A stretch of 64,000 nt of DNA, from assembly GCA_020848545.1 (NCBI GenBank), contig JADLHZ010000065.1, forward strand, positions 24,623 through 88,622, written 5' to 3'. Numbering within the stretch: the stretch's first letter is position 1; each line of letters begins with the position of its first letter. The translations under genes and the position numbers were made by a program. Below, piece by piece: positions 55,901 to 62,893 of the stretch. The stretch is from Deltaproteobacteria bacterium. Lineage in GTDB: Bacteria; Myxococcota; JADLHZ01. The notes under the pieces are model-generated. The model searched no databases. It saw only the letters and a program-made list of their open reading frames with translations, and was not told where the DNA came from.

Positions 55901-56829
55901 CATCCCCGCTCGCCAACGTCGTCTATCTCGCCAACGGCGGCCACCCGGCGCCGAACCGCGACGGCGCGATCATCCGCTCGGTGGATTCGACGCCCGATCC
56001 GTGCGGCGAGCAAATCACCGGCACTCCCGCACAGTTCCTGTGCAACAACCAATGGACGGACGTCACGCCGCGCGGGGTGGCGGGATGGACGGGCGACACC
56101 ACGGGCCAGTCGCACTTCTCGCTCGAGCTGACGAAGACGCGCGACTTCAACCCGGGTGACAAGGCGTTTCCCCAATGGGCCACGTTCAACGGAAACGTCT
56201 ATATCGCGCGCAATGTTTGCCGCATGAACGCGATCGCCGGTAACCCGACGTTCGCCGGCAACCCCAGTATCCACGGCGCGATCCCCGCGGGCGCGCCGGC
56301 GAACGTCGACTTCTCGCCGGCGCTCGCCAACGACGGCCAACACAACGGCATGTTCACGAACTGCGTCAACGGCGACACGAACCGCCGCGCGCAGCTCTGG
56401 AAGTGCACCCCGACTGGCGCCGTCGGCTCGCAGGTTTGCGACGCAGGCAATTGGACGCTCATCGACGGCGGCGGCGGCGGCACCGGCATCCTCGACGGCT
56501 ACACGGACTTCGGTGGCGCCGGCACCGGCAACCGGACGATGTCGATGGTGGTCGCCAACGGACCGTTCCTTTACGTCGCCTTCGACAATCCGACCACCGG
56601 CATCCAGATCTGGCGCACGAGCAACGCGAACCCGACGAACGAGGCGAGCGGTTGGACCCAGCTCCCGCCGAGCGGGCTCACGAACGCGCTCGGCCTGCCG
56701 GACCCGACGAATCAGCGCTACATCTACTCGGCCATCTCCGTGATCGACGGATCGGGGACGCCGTTTCTGTACATGGCGACGGGGCGCAACGGCTACCCGG
56801 TCTCGATCTACCGTTTCGACAACAACTGA
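40939..56829 (+). CDS. Giant Calx-beta repeat surface lipoprotein
   Basis: The ATG at 40939 gives 5296 residues. A GTG at 40912 would add nine. The N-terminus MSAARWLVVFLSLSSVFAAP is followed by Ala-Cys, probably a lipobox. Two PKD-like domains (about 55-215) lead to about 33 consecutive Calx-beta-type modules (217-4230). Each runs about 105-140 residues, with the pattern hSIxDVxxxEG, TFTVTLSxxSGxxVTVxYxT, DYxxxxGTLTFxPG, DExDExF and a closing GTITDDD. The acidic ends should bind calcium and stiffen the chain. Three Ig-like SbsA-type domains (about 4231-4710) and a C-terminal beta-rich, propeller-like region (about 4711-5296) complete it. It is followed by a VWA/TSP3 lipoprotein and a beta-barrel gene in one operon. 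A long adhesive fibre, possibly for gliding or predation, is my inference. Confidence 0.88.
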   Translation: MSAARWLVVFLSLSSVFAAPACRCGKQIIGGDDGGTGDADLGERANAYRAGAGAPEVTVCPGQALTLGALDYTDITYTWEPSIFLSDASAARPTFVTTQPGVYNYVLTIDDGQGHSIPSGVTVTVAQPPGAVIESDRHTVCAGGALDFNANASFAGAGQTLSKYSWDFDGDGTVDASEADPGPRVFPAVGTFGVRLTVEDNLGCTATETRAYPICDAPTATFSITEQRVSESSGTVLVIVTLDAPSQADIVVPFTLSGTAAAGADYNAAAMTITIPAGSLTGSVQLTLIDDALNEPDGNDAETIVLTLQDGGGVKAGTANNAHTITIADNDLVPVLVIQDVPIDEDDGTATFTVTLSEPSGQVVTVDFATAPNTANCLDYTHTSGSLTFAPGETTKQIVVGITEDALNEDLEAFVVNLTNPVHANLLDLHAVSTGEQFGGRTPSVVFGIGAINDNDAMPILSVNNQSATEQNPPPASTVSAAFTISLNVASGRYVTAQYSTADASANNGSDYAGVSGLVVLAPAQATMTGGVCTVTAAATTSLPLTVPIVNNVIPEATETFTLDLSLVANANVGTASGIGTIFDDDPKPMITADSPYAREVDGSVTFTVSMATISQETVTVQYNTTNGTALAGTHFTALGGPGTVTFLPGIRTQTVNIPGPLSVDRDRFFFLSLFNPNAGRVQPGQCFVGTILDNGAPSSSFSVQDLTIGEAGGTAKLTIVRGGSLAASVNVDYNTSNGSALANVHYVPDAQTLVFGIGEATKVVSIPIIDDAAASANNVFFLNLTNATGGATISRNRARVRIIDNDPAMASDPPALSAEDGFALEDWGLACVTVVRAGRDNATTSASFATSNGTATAPADYASTSGTITFDPFEAVKAIGVPVVYDTPGSEPAETFNFGISAPSGGVIARTPGIVTILDVDGAPTLTVSNVTASENDGDVDVTISLTGSHLVDLTVDYNTVPGTATAASDYVTTGGPLTFTIFDFQKTITIPLVDNNIFETQEAFTLVLSNAAGPPGIVGGTGNGTITVNDDDAPPVFTVGDVTVGEGAGNAVFTIQLSRQSQVPLSVNYATSDGSARSVVVAPFPIDFSATSGTLPFPALTSSLTVNVPINDDTNDEDDETFTFTLSGATGATGVAIGPTGGTGTGTITDNDNPPQISADAPTRAENATPMTFTLTLDVASAKTVTVDVTTQDGTAVAGQDYTATSTTVTFLPGQTSRPVTVALLDDTTYELPETITLALSNPTNASIATPASDGTITENEAPPAISVNDVPNFAETDGATKSFTVTLSRAASFPISVSYTTVDQQALAGSDYDVATGVVTFAAGEVSKPVPITITNDSLDEAVETFRLQLSAPSSIPPPIGTPIALNAGTCGVGCGVGTITDDDPPPSLSISAASGAEGATGTTGPIDFTVTLSTQSGQQVQVQYVTVGGSATQGTDYALGTGTLTFNAGVTMQTAQITVIGDDLDENNEQFSIYLCTAPGFSGATAVAGCTTAPQSATVGANTALGTITDDDNPPSVSINDVTTNPEGNAGTTTAQFTVTLSTASGRSVSVDWTTADESALAGQDYNAVSGTLTIPAGSLTGTIDVPVRGDLLDEFAERYFVDLSNLVNLSAGDLQGDGNITDDDAEPTLSITDLTFDPEGSSGAPTNAQLTVTLSAQSGKNVTVYYVTQDGVATTAANDYTAVTETLVTFAPGTTTQQVTVPIFGDVLDEANETFLVRLCKGLNDPIPGCTQIPGNSTVADDSATVTITDDDATPSISINNVSGVEGASGATGPLTFTLTLSAMSGQSVSVRYDTGGGNAAAGTDYVAVVNGLATIPAGSTTVNVTIVRNDDPNDEVDETFNVTLSNPVNVALGVATGIGTIIDDDDPPTLTIADNSGAEGLTGTTGPLQLNVTLSIASGKTVTVAYTTSDDTALAGLDYNSVGGTLTFAPGSTVPTANSATGCAVAPCHVIVAMRGDAIDEIDEQLFVDLSGETNATIADGRGVGTITDDDLEPTISIADLPNFSEGSSGGNTNAQVVVTLSAQSGKTVTVNYTTANGNALSTSDYTTTTSTLTFPPGTTTQTIDVPVRGDALDEVNETFAVNLSVPGNATILDGNATVTILDDDAAPTISIDDVTVTEGDAGTVNAVFTVSLSTLSGRDVTFNAVSADGTTPDFIAAAPGDYTTINMTGVTIAEGLLSTTVTVQIAGDTVDENNEAFTVALNTLAGATAGDTTGLGTINDDDNPPQVNIQLTSSANEGATGTTGPMTFTVTVSPGSGRMTSVQYATSSGTAMQGSDYVGTSGTLTFDPNDPIVLQRTQKTITVVVNGDNTDEDNETFIVTLSNPTNLTINNGLGTGTITDDDNPPTLNITSVTQAEGDAGTSNFVFTVSLTAASGKDVTVNFTTQDGTALASNDYAAQNGTITFPAGNPGDPAPSQTITVVVSGDLTYEGNGVDETAGGFNRNQTFTVVLSGGGNYTVGTLTGTGTITDTTDPKPTIQFAAAGQQISGSSTINIPVTLNTASEVNVSEAYSVSASGATQGVHFSLSPASPLSLPAGSTSTNVQLTTTGAPNGASVTLTLGASPVGATLGAPSSNLTDIVTSLPVVSFQAASVTPSIGEGAGTLTLAVQQVGATAQPTTIPFSVTGGTAVNPADYSVTTSSPQGFANSSVPVVCVADTCTFTIQIPIVSDNTDENNETIIVTLGTPTNAQLAPTDTISTATITDDDRVVIVTAASPTVAETVGNATVNVTLDSASGRSVSVMYYTVDGTAQSSTPPVDFTAIGAPTLLTFAPGVTSMPVTVAVNNDNLNEASENFQVRLCTGTDTPIVGCAAPTNACTGAGIPDAGCAAPTNGTVTITDNDTAPSLSIDDVTVTEPNAGTVAATFTVTMNAPSGQPIVVRYATSAGTALSAPSAPFTADYVPISASGATDLTFSPGGSLTQQFTVTVNGDLFYENPETFFARLCTAAGFSGADAIAGCTAPTIGTVSDNSGQGTITDNDAVPSLVINDVSGAEGATGTTGPRTFIVTQSAISGLNTSFTAATSNNTTCSVGPCVIGPVDIVPIAPTVFNIPAGSTTVNVVVTVNGDSFDENDETFNVDLTLPVNATIADALGLGTITNDDNNSNLSIADVSQLEGASGPTGMTFTVTLSQASARTVTVNFTTNNNTATAVTAGVGTPDYATQGGSLTFNPGVLTQTFTVPITADAVDENDETYFADISGATNAGVTGTSCGAGCVRATGTIQNDDNNSVLTIAPVTQQEGAAGPTGMTFTVTLAPASGRTVTVNHTTSNGTAVNTGSATPGTPDYSTTNGGLSFAPGVTTQTFTVPITSDAVDENDETFNADISGAVGATVSGTSCGAGCVRAIGTIQNDDNNATLSIAAVSQLEGASGPTGMTFTITLSQPTGRNVSVNYATSDGSAVNAGSATPGTPDYTTRTGTASFTPGGALTQQFTVPITSDNVDENNESFNVDLSAPVGASISAGSVTGTIQNDDNNSTLSISVMPVTEGNAGTVNMTFTVTLSQASGRNVSVNYATSDGTATATGSATPGTPDYTSNSGGLSFLPGDLTKTFIVLVNGDTVDEVNETITGTLSANVGAGLGTSTINGTINDDDNPPTLTITSVTLNPEGNSGTQTAAFTVQLSAASALTVTADYLTVNGTAQTAAPADYVGVGTTTLTWTPGQTTKTVNITVNGDTIDENNEDFFVNVSNVANATPSGTSCGAGCVRGTATITDDDDPPEICINNTSVGEGDPAANPTMTFTVSLTLKGSNCATLQQSSFPVSVTYQTTPGSGTAIAGTDYTTRTATVLNIGAGSTSNTFTVTVLSDLLNEDNETFTADLTLPTNATIFDAQGIGTINDNDPVPTLTIANISPNEGNGPGTTSFNFTVTLSAQSGKTVTVQFQTADGTASSAANLDFTAQGLQTLTFPSLTTTQPVTVAVTGETLFEANETFFVQLTNPSNATLAGTSCGAGCVQAQGTITNDDTQPTLTVSAPTGFTEGSTGGNTNMPFTVTLSAAAGVNVTATFQTNAGGTASTPGDYGAVGATGITIAAGSTSTIVNVPIVGDTIYELNETVFGDVSAVTNATPSGTSCGAGCVRATGTIADDENPPSVAFSFAGSSICEGADPDGAGVICLTGLPNGTAIIGVALNLNGSSATGMPITVPFTLSGTATNVTDYAIAPGASFTVPAGSTSATATLNIAAPEDTITEGGAPDYFETAILTLGAGTSPAAVTLGAQTTYTLNIYDNDRTVTVTAAETLDTNQDGQIDLMRVVFSDPVTDNTFPGWAANGGGAQAQWSIATYSNVTIAYGTSIPAGITDTADDNTIYLRFTPKATPDTGATPQLSTTATPGLISGGVPVSQVPGFTPADKARPIIMSAIGESGLDDIAITFSENVSTASSGACSNILSSADLAYNDVAAGSAAQVTNTNALDINGCNGNLTLKVISAFSTGDLYNDQLQAVANQIWDLAAVANSAPTTPVTITGIVHPYVLSAVSTSTTTVQVTFSQAVSVAGGAAGINSALNYNNYPQLIDTAPSQACHGTAPAIAWATGTPIVQNSPTTFTLTTNTQKSCNYRLTVKTDDTAPAANGIVDAVATTVFLRPPKDATFAGNEQFRVVSARSLGLRLIEVTFNKPYQASGINSALLAAKYAIPTSLGTVTGVSGATGSTIVTLTHSADQCANTYTVIGANTDTTDGFNESVSYPTASDRPIKSSGTPAPQQNLQASPRDRAFFNGAGTQLCGPMWFDPFTDGSDAGTLANYGSRLYIGPNRNGNTAARCQYDGTFPEVLSFGIAKDTNAAGGGTHLNTMAAAPVGPTANYVTFGHAACTNNSSDALAGCGPDNEDGRGVFNVTTLAGVQYLIAGGSKSAATGANFDYVYTSNSTTQQLSFFYQDLGNTTGGDTNGLQSVHNLSNSLFLGFARGPSRRPDLSRVNYGGALTATECFAGGNCDVNAHGARMFIGSMNYFGRCWDTACGADVDGAQDGAFPPQPNGAHFVGVDSMFVGASPLANVVYLANGGHPAPNRDGAIIRSVDSTPDPCGEQITGTPAQFLCNNQWTDVTPRGVAGWTGDTTGQSHFSLELTKTRDFNPGDKAFPQWATFNGNVYIARNVCRMNAIAGNPTFAGNPSIHGAIPAGAPANVDFSPALANDGQHNGMFTNCVNGDTNRRAQLWKCTPTGAVGSQVCDAGNWTLIDGGGGGTGILDGYTDFGGAGTGNRTMSMVVANGPFLYVAFDNPTTGIQIWRTSNANPTNEASGWTQLPPSGLTNALGLPDPTNQRYIYSAISVIDGSGTPFLYMATGRNGYPVSIYRFDNN
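51106..51505 (+). repeat. Intragenic 360-base duplication in the Calx-beta array
   Basis: The 40 bases at 51106-51145 recur without change at 51466-51505. A 27-base block at 50611, 50989 and 51349 also recurs at 378- and 360-base steps. These steps equal one module, so modules 25-28 look recently copied. Confidence 0.75.
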
Positions 56830-56879
56830 CGAGCAACAAGGTGGCGAGCCCCATCAACGTGATCTACAAATCCGCCCAC

Positions 56880-59800
56880 ATGCGTTTGTGTTTGATCGCG
56901 CTCCTCGCGACCTTCGTCGGAGCCTGTAATGGCTGCGATCGCTACCGTTCTGACCGCGCCGACTCGCGCAAGGTGGGTCCCTTCGCGCCGCCTGACGACG
57001 AAGCGCCGCCGCCGACTTCGAACGCCGGCCGCGGCGCGAATCCGTGCATCTGCGTGACGAGCACGGTCGATCGCGACGGCGACTGCGCGCTCGACACCAT
57101 CGAAGACACCAACAGCAGCAACACCTACGACGCCGGCGACTTCACCAACATCGACGACTCCGACACCGACGACGACGGCATCCTCGACGGCTGCGAGGAC
57201 CGCAATCGAAACGGCATCGTCGACGCGTATCCGCCGGAGCAAGATCCGAGGAATCCCGACAGCGACGGCGACGGTTTGCGCGACGGCTTGGAGGACAGCA
57301 ACCAGAACGGCGTCCTCGATCTCGGCGAGACCGACGCGATGCACCCGGACACCGATCGCGACGGCATCCCGGACGGGATCGAAGATCGCAATAAGAATGG
57401 CTTCGTCGACTGCGGAACGTTCGTGGCGCCGACGCCGGAGCCGTGCGAGACGAACCCGCGCTCGACCGACAGCGACGGCGACGGCCTCACCGATCCGGTC
57501 GAGCTGAAGACGCTGAACGATCCGCTGCTGCCGACCTACGACTTTCTGAACGGCACGATCCCGGTGGTGCAAACGCCGCACTGCGACGGGCCGAACGGCT
57601 TCCGCGGCAGGAGCGCGAACGATCCGCTCGACGATCAAACGTGCCCGTGGAGCCAAGACAGCGATCGCGACGGCATCTTGGACGGCTTGGAAGATCGCAA
57701 CGGCGACGGCGTCGTCTCGACCGGCGAGACCGATCCGCGTTCGCAAGACAGCGATCGCGACGGCCTGAGCGACGGCAAAGAAGACACGAACCAGGACGGC
57801 ATCTGGGACGTCATCGCCGAGACGAACGCCGCCGTGCTCGACACCGATCGAGACGGCCTCTCGGACGGTCTCGAGGACTCGGGCGGATGCACGACGATCG
57901 CGATGGGCGCCACCGAGACCTGCGGCGGCGCCCCGACCGGCGGCGACAACCCCTGCGACTGCGCGCACTGGCGCAACGGCGCGCTCGAAACGAACGAGAG
58001 CGATCCGCGCGTGGCCGACACCGACATCGACGGCTTGAAGGACGGCGTCGAGGATCGCAACGGCGACGGCGTCTGCCAGAAGCCGCTGCCGCGCGCGATC
58101 CCCCGCGCCTCCGACGAGTCCTGCGGCTACCTGAAGGATTCGGACGGCGACAACTTGCCGGACGGCTTCGAGGACGCCAACGCCAACTCGCAGATCGATC
58201 TCGGCGAGACCGATCCGCGCCGCGCCGATCCCGACAACGATTGCTTGATCGACTCGTCCGAGCTCGGCACCGGCACGAACCCCTTCGTCGCCGACACCGA
58301 CGAAGACGGCTTGGCCGACGGCCTCGAGAGCGAAGAGCAGCTCCGCTTCGACGGCACGAATTGCCTGCCCGTCGTGTGCAGCGGCGCGTCAGTTTCGTAC
58401 ACGACCGCCACCTGCCCGAACCCGCACATCCGCGACACCGACGGCGACGGCGAGGCCGACGGCTTCGAAGTCTTGAACGGCGTCATCACCGGCGAAGACG
58501 AGAACAAGAACGGCTGCCGCGATCCGGGCGAGAGCGATCCGTGCGCGGTCGACGCGCCGCAACCGCCGGCCTACACGCAGACGGCGTGCACGCTCGCGAG
58601 CTGCGGGCCTACGGTCGACCTCATCGGCTGCTCGTGCCGCGATCCTTTGAACCCGAACACCTGCGGCGGCGGCTTCTCGACCTGCGGCTCCGGCACCTGC
58701 GTCGTCGGCGACGGCGACACCGCCGCGTGCTCGTGCAGCGCCGACTCGCCGTGCATGATCGCGCGCAAGGCCGGCCAAGCCTTGGTCTGCGCCGACGGCA
58801 ACGTACGCCCCGTCACGGTGATCCGCTCGGAAGACAACGACTACGCGCTCGCGTTGCCCGGCAAGAAGGGCATGATCGGCGGCGTGCCGGATCCGCTCTT
58901 CGACAGCGAGGCGCTCTCGCTCGGCGGCGTGCTCGTCGGCCACGCGTTTCAGAGCAAGGACGCCGTGGCGCTCGCGGCGCCGGAGCCGCTCTCCGGCATC
59001 TACGGCAGCATCGTGCGCATGGGCACCTTGAAGACCGGCGCCATGTGCGCCGAGGTGCTCGACGCGCCGCCGCTCATCGATCACATCCTGCCGCCGCCGA
59101 TGGCGACGAGCTGCCCGCCGGCGCAGAACTTCCTCGTGTGGTCGGCCGCGCTGACACCGACCGACGTCGCCGAACGCGCCGCCACGCGCATCTCGGCGCA
59201 GCTCGCGGCGCTCGGCTACACCATCGAGCGCACGGCCGGCGGCGTCACGCTCGCGCACGACGACGAGACCGGCTACCGGCCGCAAGGCACGAGCGTCACG
59301 ACCGCGACGGACATCTACGTCCTGCGCCGCCCGACGGGGACCATCGACACCGCGCAGATCGAGCGCGTCGCGACGAGCGCGCTCATGGGCGGCGTCACGC
59401 TCACGCGCACCTTGCCGGCGACCGCGGCGAAGACCGGCGCGTCGGCGCAGTTGCGCATCGAGTACTATCGGCGCTTGGTCGCGCGCCGCGACAGCTTGCC
59501 CGGCGGCGGCCAGACGATCGTGCGCATCGCCCAGTACGGCGCCGTGCTCGCGACGAGCGCGTTGGCTCAAGACTGCTCCGGCCTCACCGGCGCGACGCGG
59601 CTCGCGTGCAAGAAGAGCGTCGAAGCGTCGTTGACGCCGCTCGTCGACTTGACCGGCGGCTCGTCGCTCGCGCGTTACCAGGCGCAGATCGAGTCGGCGT
59701 GCGACGCCTTCGATCCGAAAAAAGCGAAGGCCGACTTCCTCCTCGGCATCGACGACTCGGGCTCGATGCAAGAGTTCATCTTGGCGATCCAGCGCGCGGT

Positions 59801-62800
59801 CCGCGAGGTCGCGCTCAAGCTGCAGGCGAACTCCGAGAACATGGACTGGCGCATCGCGATGACCACGAGCTCGATGGGCCAAGGCGACGACGACGGCCCC
59901 GTCGCGTCGACCGGACCCTTCGCGCTGACCGACGCCTTCGAGCCCGGCGCCGACGGCACCGGCCTGCTCGGCGCGTATCCGAAGCTCGATCCGACCGGCG
60001 CGAAGCCCGACACCTTCTTCGGCTACCAGACGACCGCGTTCGACGACACCGGCACGCCGCAGCGCTGCACCTACTCGGACACCTTCGACGCCGCCGATCC
60101 GCTGAAGTCGCCCTACTGCTGCGATCTCGCGACGGCGCCCGGGCTCGCCGGTGACGCCGACTTCGTCACGCAGTGCTGCTCGCTGCCCTCGGGCACGGCG
60201 GCGCCGGCGGCGTTTTACGGCAGCGCCTTCACGCTCAGCGATCCAAACGGCGACGCCTTCGCCGTCCCCTTCGATCCGAAGCGCAACGACACGCTCCGCT
60301 GCTTCGACATTCCGCGCTTCGGCAAGGAGCCGGCGCAGGCGTGGACGTACATCCAGTACTATTCGACCGGCGACTCGAGCTCGACCGCGAGCCTCATCAC
60401 CCAAGACAACAACGTCGAGTCGCGTCACTTGAACGACTACCTTTGTGGCGACTGGCAGCTCCAGAGCGACGCGTTCGGCACCTACTCCTTGCAAAACTAC
60501 GTGGCGCGACCGTTGTGGGGCGCGCGCGGACATCTTTGGCCGCCGGGCTTCCTCGGCGAGTCGGCGTTGAACCCGCGGCTCGACGGCGCCAACCTCTTGG
60601 TCCGCAACGCCGACATGCTGGTCATTCAGATGAACCGCCGCTGCTATCGCAACACGGCGAACACTTCGCTCGAGCTGTCGCCGCCGCGCACCTTGCAAGA
60701 CTCCGGCGCCGAGATGCTGCTGCAAGCCGTGAAGCGCGCGATCCAACGCTCGACGGTGAGCGGCCGAGGTGCCACGCCAAAGACGCTCCGCCCGGACGCG
60801 CCGCTCATCACCTTGTTGCTCTCGGACGAAGAGGACTTCTCGCTGAAGCTCCACGACGACAGCGCCGCGCGGACCAACCGCAGCAACCTGGCCGAGCGCG
60901 ATTACAACCAACTGCCGCCCGCTGAGTGCCTGCAAAACGGCGACAACGGCTGCACGCTCGCCTACTGCCAGGACACTTGCTACGGCGCCCTCGTCGATCA
61001 AGGCGCCGCCACCGATCGCATCCCGAGCGCGCGCTCGTACAGCTCGGCGACGAAGACGATCACCAAAGACTCCGTGCAAGGCAGCTACTGCGTCGCGCCG
61101 ACCTCGGGCGCCGCGAGCGTCAACGGCGACTGCGGCCCCGGCAACTTCTGCGCGACCGGCGGCACCGATCGCTACGACGGCTTTCACCGCATCACCGCCA
61201 GCGAAGATCCGAACGACGACGTGTCGCTCACGAACCAACAGAGCGAAGCGAACAGCCGCTCGCGCGACGTGTTGAACAACGGCAGCCAAATCTGCCCCGG
61301 CCCGACCTGCGACACCGCGCCCAAGGTCGCGCCTTCGTGCAACGCCGCCTGCGGCAGCGACTGCTTGCCGTGCATGCGCTTCCTGCGCGAGAAGCAGTAC
61401 GTCGACTATCTCGCCGGCAAGTGCAGCCCGCCGGGCGGCGACATCTCGGATCTCTCGGACACGCGCCGCTACCCGCGCCCCACCGTCGCCACGCGCACCG
61501 GCGATCGCGTGCTTCCGCTCGGCCTCACCTACGCGATCACCCGGCGGCCGAACCTGCCGGGCGGCACCCAAGGCTCCTGCGGCTCGCCCTACAGCGGCGG
61601 CGACGGCGCGGCGCACCGAAACGTCGCCCTCGCGAGCGGCGGTCGCGTCGCCGATCTCTGCCTCGCCGAAACGCCCACCGGCTACGCCGAGTTCTTGGAT
61701 CAGATCGTCGTCGACGCGCAGGGCATCGGCTCACCCTACCGCTTGAGCGGCAACCCGATCGCCACGACCATTCGCGTAGGCGTGCTCGGCAAAGACGGCA
61801 ATCTGCGCATGATCCGCCGCTCGAGCATCGCCGGCTTCGACTACAACACGACGAGCCGCTCGATCGCGTTCTTCGCCGAGACGAAGACCGATCTCTACAA
61901 CGCGGTCAGCGAGATCAGAGACGCCAAGGTGTTCATCTCGTACCTCGTGTGGAAGCGCCAGTGCAGCGAAGACTGTCCGCTCGGCGACGTCTGCGCGATC
62001 TGCACCTGCAGCGCCACGAACCCCGAGTGCTGCACGCCGAACCCGACCTTCATCTGCCAGTCGCCGTCGCCCTGTCCGCAAGGCTGCGCGCCGTGCGAGC
62101 AGTGTGACCCGGCGACCAACGTCTGCAAGCCGGTCGACGTCTGTGGCACGGGCTGCGCGATGGGCGAGTGCACGAAGAACGGCTGCTCCATCTGCCCGAC
62201 CGGCACGCTCGTCGAGGTGCCCTGCAATCCGCTCACCGGCGCCTGTCGCGTGCCCGAGCTGCAAGTGTGCATGAGCCGTGACGGCATCCCGAACCCGGAC
62301 GGCACGAGCTGCGTCGTCACGAACGCCGCCTTCGATTGCTGCGGCGCGCAGCGCACGTGTGGCGCCGGCGAAGTCTGTGTCTTGCGGCCGTGCGCTGGCG
62401 GCGGGTGCTTGCCGACCGCCGAGTGCCACAAGCCGGTCGCCGACCCCATGGGCTACGATCTCGACGAGTGGTGCGGCGCGTGCCCGATCGGAACGGCCTG
62501 CGCGCCGGTGCCCTGCCCCGGCGACAACTGCCGCCCCGAGTTCCGCTGCGTGGCGGACAATCCGGGCAGCACCGCGCGCTGCGAGCCCGGCCCCGAGTGC
62601 GGCTGCCCCGGCGGCGTCTGCACCGATTGCCCGACGGCGTTCTACTGCGATCCGAACCGGCAGTGCACGAACCTCTGCGCCACGAACATCTCGACGCTCG
62701 AGTGCTGCACGGATCCGACGCTGCGCGTGAAAGATCCGATCACGCTCGAGCCGCTCTCGTGCTGCCCGCCGGGAGAGCACTTCGAGCCGACGACGCTGCA

Positions 62801-62891
62801 GTGCGAGCCGGGCGTCTTGTGCGACGGACCTTGCCCTGAAGGCTTCTTCTGCGATCCGTACTCCGGCCGTTGTGTGCCGCGCGGAAACTGA
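56880..62891 (+). CDS. TSP3-VWA-Cys-rich surface lipoprotein
   Basis: This 2003-residue lipoprotein starts MRLCLIALLATFVGAC (Cys16), 50 bases after the giant gene. Residues about 70-550 hold about a dozen thrombospondin type 3 calcium-binding repeats of the form DSDGDGLRDGLEDSNQNGV. A middle region follows. The VWA domain has an intact MIDAS site, DDSGS (Asp958, Ser960, Ser962), and a further acidic motif LLLSDEEDF near 1316. From about 1690 to the end the protein is very rich in cysteine (for example CNPLTGACRVPELQVC, CEPGPECGCPGGVC), so disulphide-linked and extracellular. Lipoprotein plus TSP3 plus VWA is reminiscent of the myxobacterial gliding lipoprotein CglD, but that match is from memory. 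It likely binds a ligand through the MIDAS metal. Confidence 0.85.
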   Translation: MRLCLIALLATFVGACNGCDRYRSDRADSRKVGPFAPPDDEAPPPTSNAGRGANPCICVTSTVDRDGDCALDTIEDTNSSNTYDAGDFTNIDDSDTDDDGILDGCEDRNRNGIVDAYPPEQDPRNPDSDGDGLRDGLEDSNQNGVLDLGETDAMHPDTDRDGIPDGIEDRNKNGFVDCGTFVAPTPEPCETNPRSTDSDGDGLTDPVELKTLNDPLLPTYDFLNGTIPVVQTPHCDGPNGFRGRSANDPLDDQTCPWSQDSDRDGILDGLEDRNGDGVVSTGETDPRSQDSDRDGLSDGKEDTNQDGIWDVIAETNAAVLDTDRDGLSDGLEDSGGCTTIAMGATETCGGAPTGGDNPCDCAHWRNGALETNESDPRVADTDIDGLKDGVEDRNGDGVCQKPLPRAIPRASDESCGYLKDSDGDNLPDGFEDANANSQIDLGETDPRRADPDNDCLIDSSELGTGTNPFVADTDEDGLADGLESEEQLRFDGTNCLPVVCSGASVSYTTATCPNPHIRDTDGDGEADGFEVLNGVITGEDENKNGCRDPGESDPCAVDAPQPPAYTQTACTLASCGPTVDLIGCSCRDPLNPNTCGGGFSTCGSGTCVVGDGDTAACSCSADSPCMIARKAGQALVCADGNVRPVTVIRSEDNDYALALPGKKGMIGGVPDPLFDSEALSLGGVLVGHAFQSKDAVALAAPEPLSGIYGSIVRMGTLKTGAMCAEVLDAPPLIDHILPPPMATSCPPAQNFLVWSAALTPTDVAERAATRISAQLAALGYTIERTAGGVTLAHDDETGYRPQGTSVTTATDIYVLRRPTGTIDTAQIERVATSALMGGVTLTRTLPATAAKTGASAQLRIEYYRRLVARRDSLPGGGQTIVRIAQYGAVLATSALAQDCSGLTGATRLACKKSVEASLTPLVDLTGGSSLARYQAQIESACDAFDPKKAKADFLLGIDDSGSMQEFILAIQRAVREVALKLQANSENMDWRIAMTTSSMGQGDDDGPVASTGPFALTDAFEPGADGTGLLGAYPKLDPTGAKPDTFFGYQTTAFDDTGTPQRCTYSDTFDAADPLKSPYCCDLATAPGLAGDADFVTQCCSLPSGTAAPAAFYGSAFTLSDPNGDAFAVPFDPKRNDTLRCFDIPRFGKEPAQAWTYIQYYSTGDSSSTASLITQDNNVESRHLNDYLCGDWQLQSDAFGTYSLQNYVARPLWGARGHLWPPGFLGESALNPRLDGANLLVRNADMLVIQMNRRCYRNTANTSLELSPPRTLQDSGAEMLLQAVKRAIQRSTVSGRGATPKTLRPDAPLITLLLSDEEDFSLKLHDDSAARTNRSNLAERDYNQLPPAECLQNGDNGCTLAYCQDTCYGALVDQGAATDRIPSARSYSSATKTITKDSVQGSYCVAPTSGAASVNGDCGPGNFCATGGTDRYDGFHRITASEDPNDDVSLTNQQSEANSRSRDVLNNGSQICPGPTCDTAPKVAPSCNAACGSDCLPCMRFLREKQYVDYLAGKCSPPGGDISDLSDTRRYPRPTVATRTGDRVLPLGLTYAITRRPNLPGGTQGSCGSPYSGGDGAAHRNVALASGGRVADLCLAETPTGYAEFLDQIVVDAQGIGSPYRLSGNPIATTIRVGVLGKDGNLRMIRRSSIAGFDYNTTSRSIAFFAETKTDLYNAVSEIRDAKVFISYLVWKRQCSEDCPLGDVCAICTCSATNPECCTPNPTFICQSPSPCPQGCAPCEQCDPATNVCKPVDVCGTGCAMGECTKNGCSICPTGTLVEVPCNPLTGACRVPELQVCMSRDGIPNPDGTSCVVTNAAFDCCGAQRTCGAGEVCVLRPCAGGGCLPTAECHKPVADPMGYDLDEWCGACPIGTACAPVPCPGDNCRPEFRCVADNPGSTARCEPGPECGCPGGVCTDCPTAFYCDPNRQCTNLCATNISTLECCTDPTLRVKDPITLEPLSCCPPGEHFEPTTLQCEPGVLCDGPCPEGFFCDPYSGRCVPRGN

Positions 62892-62893
62892 AC

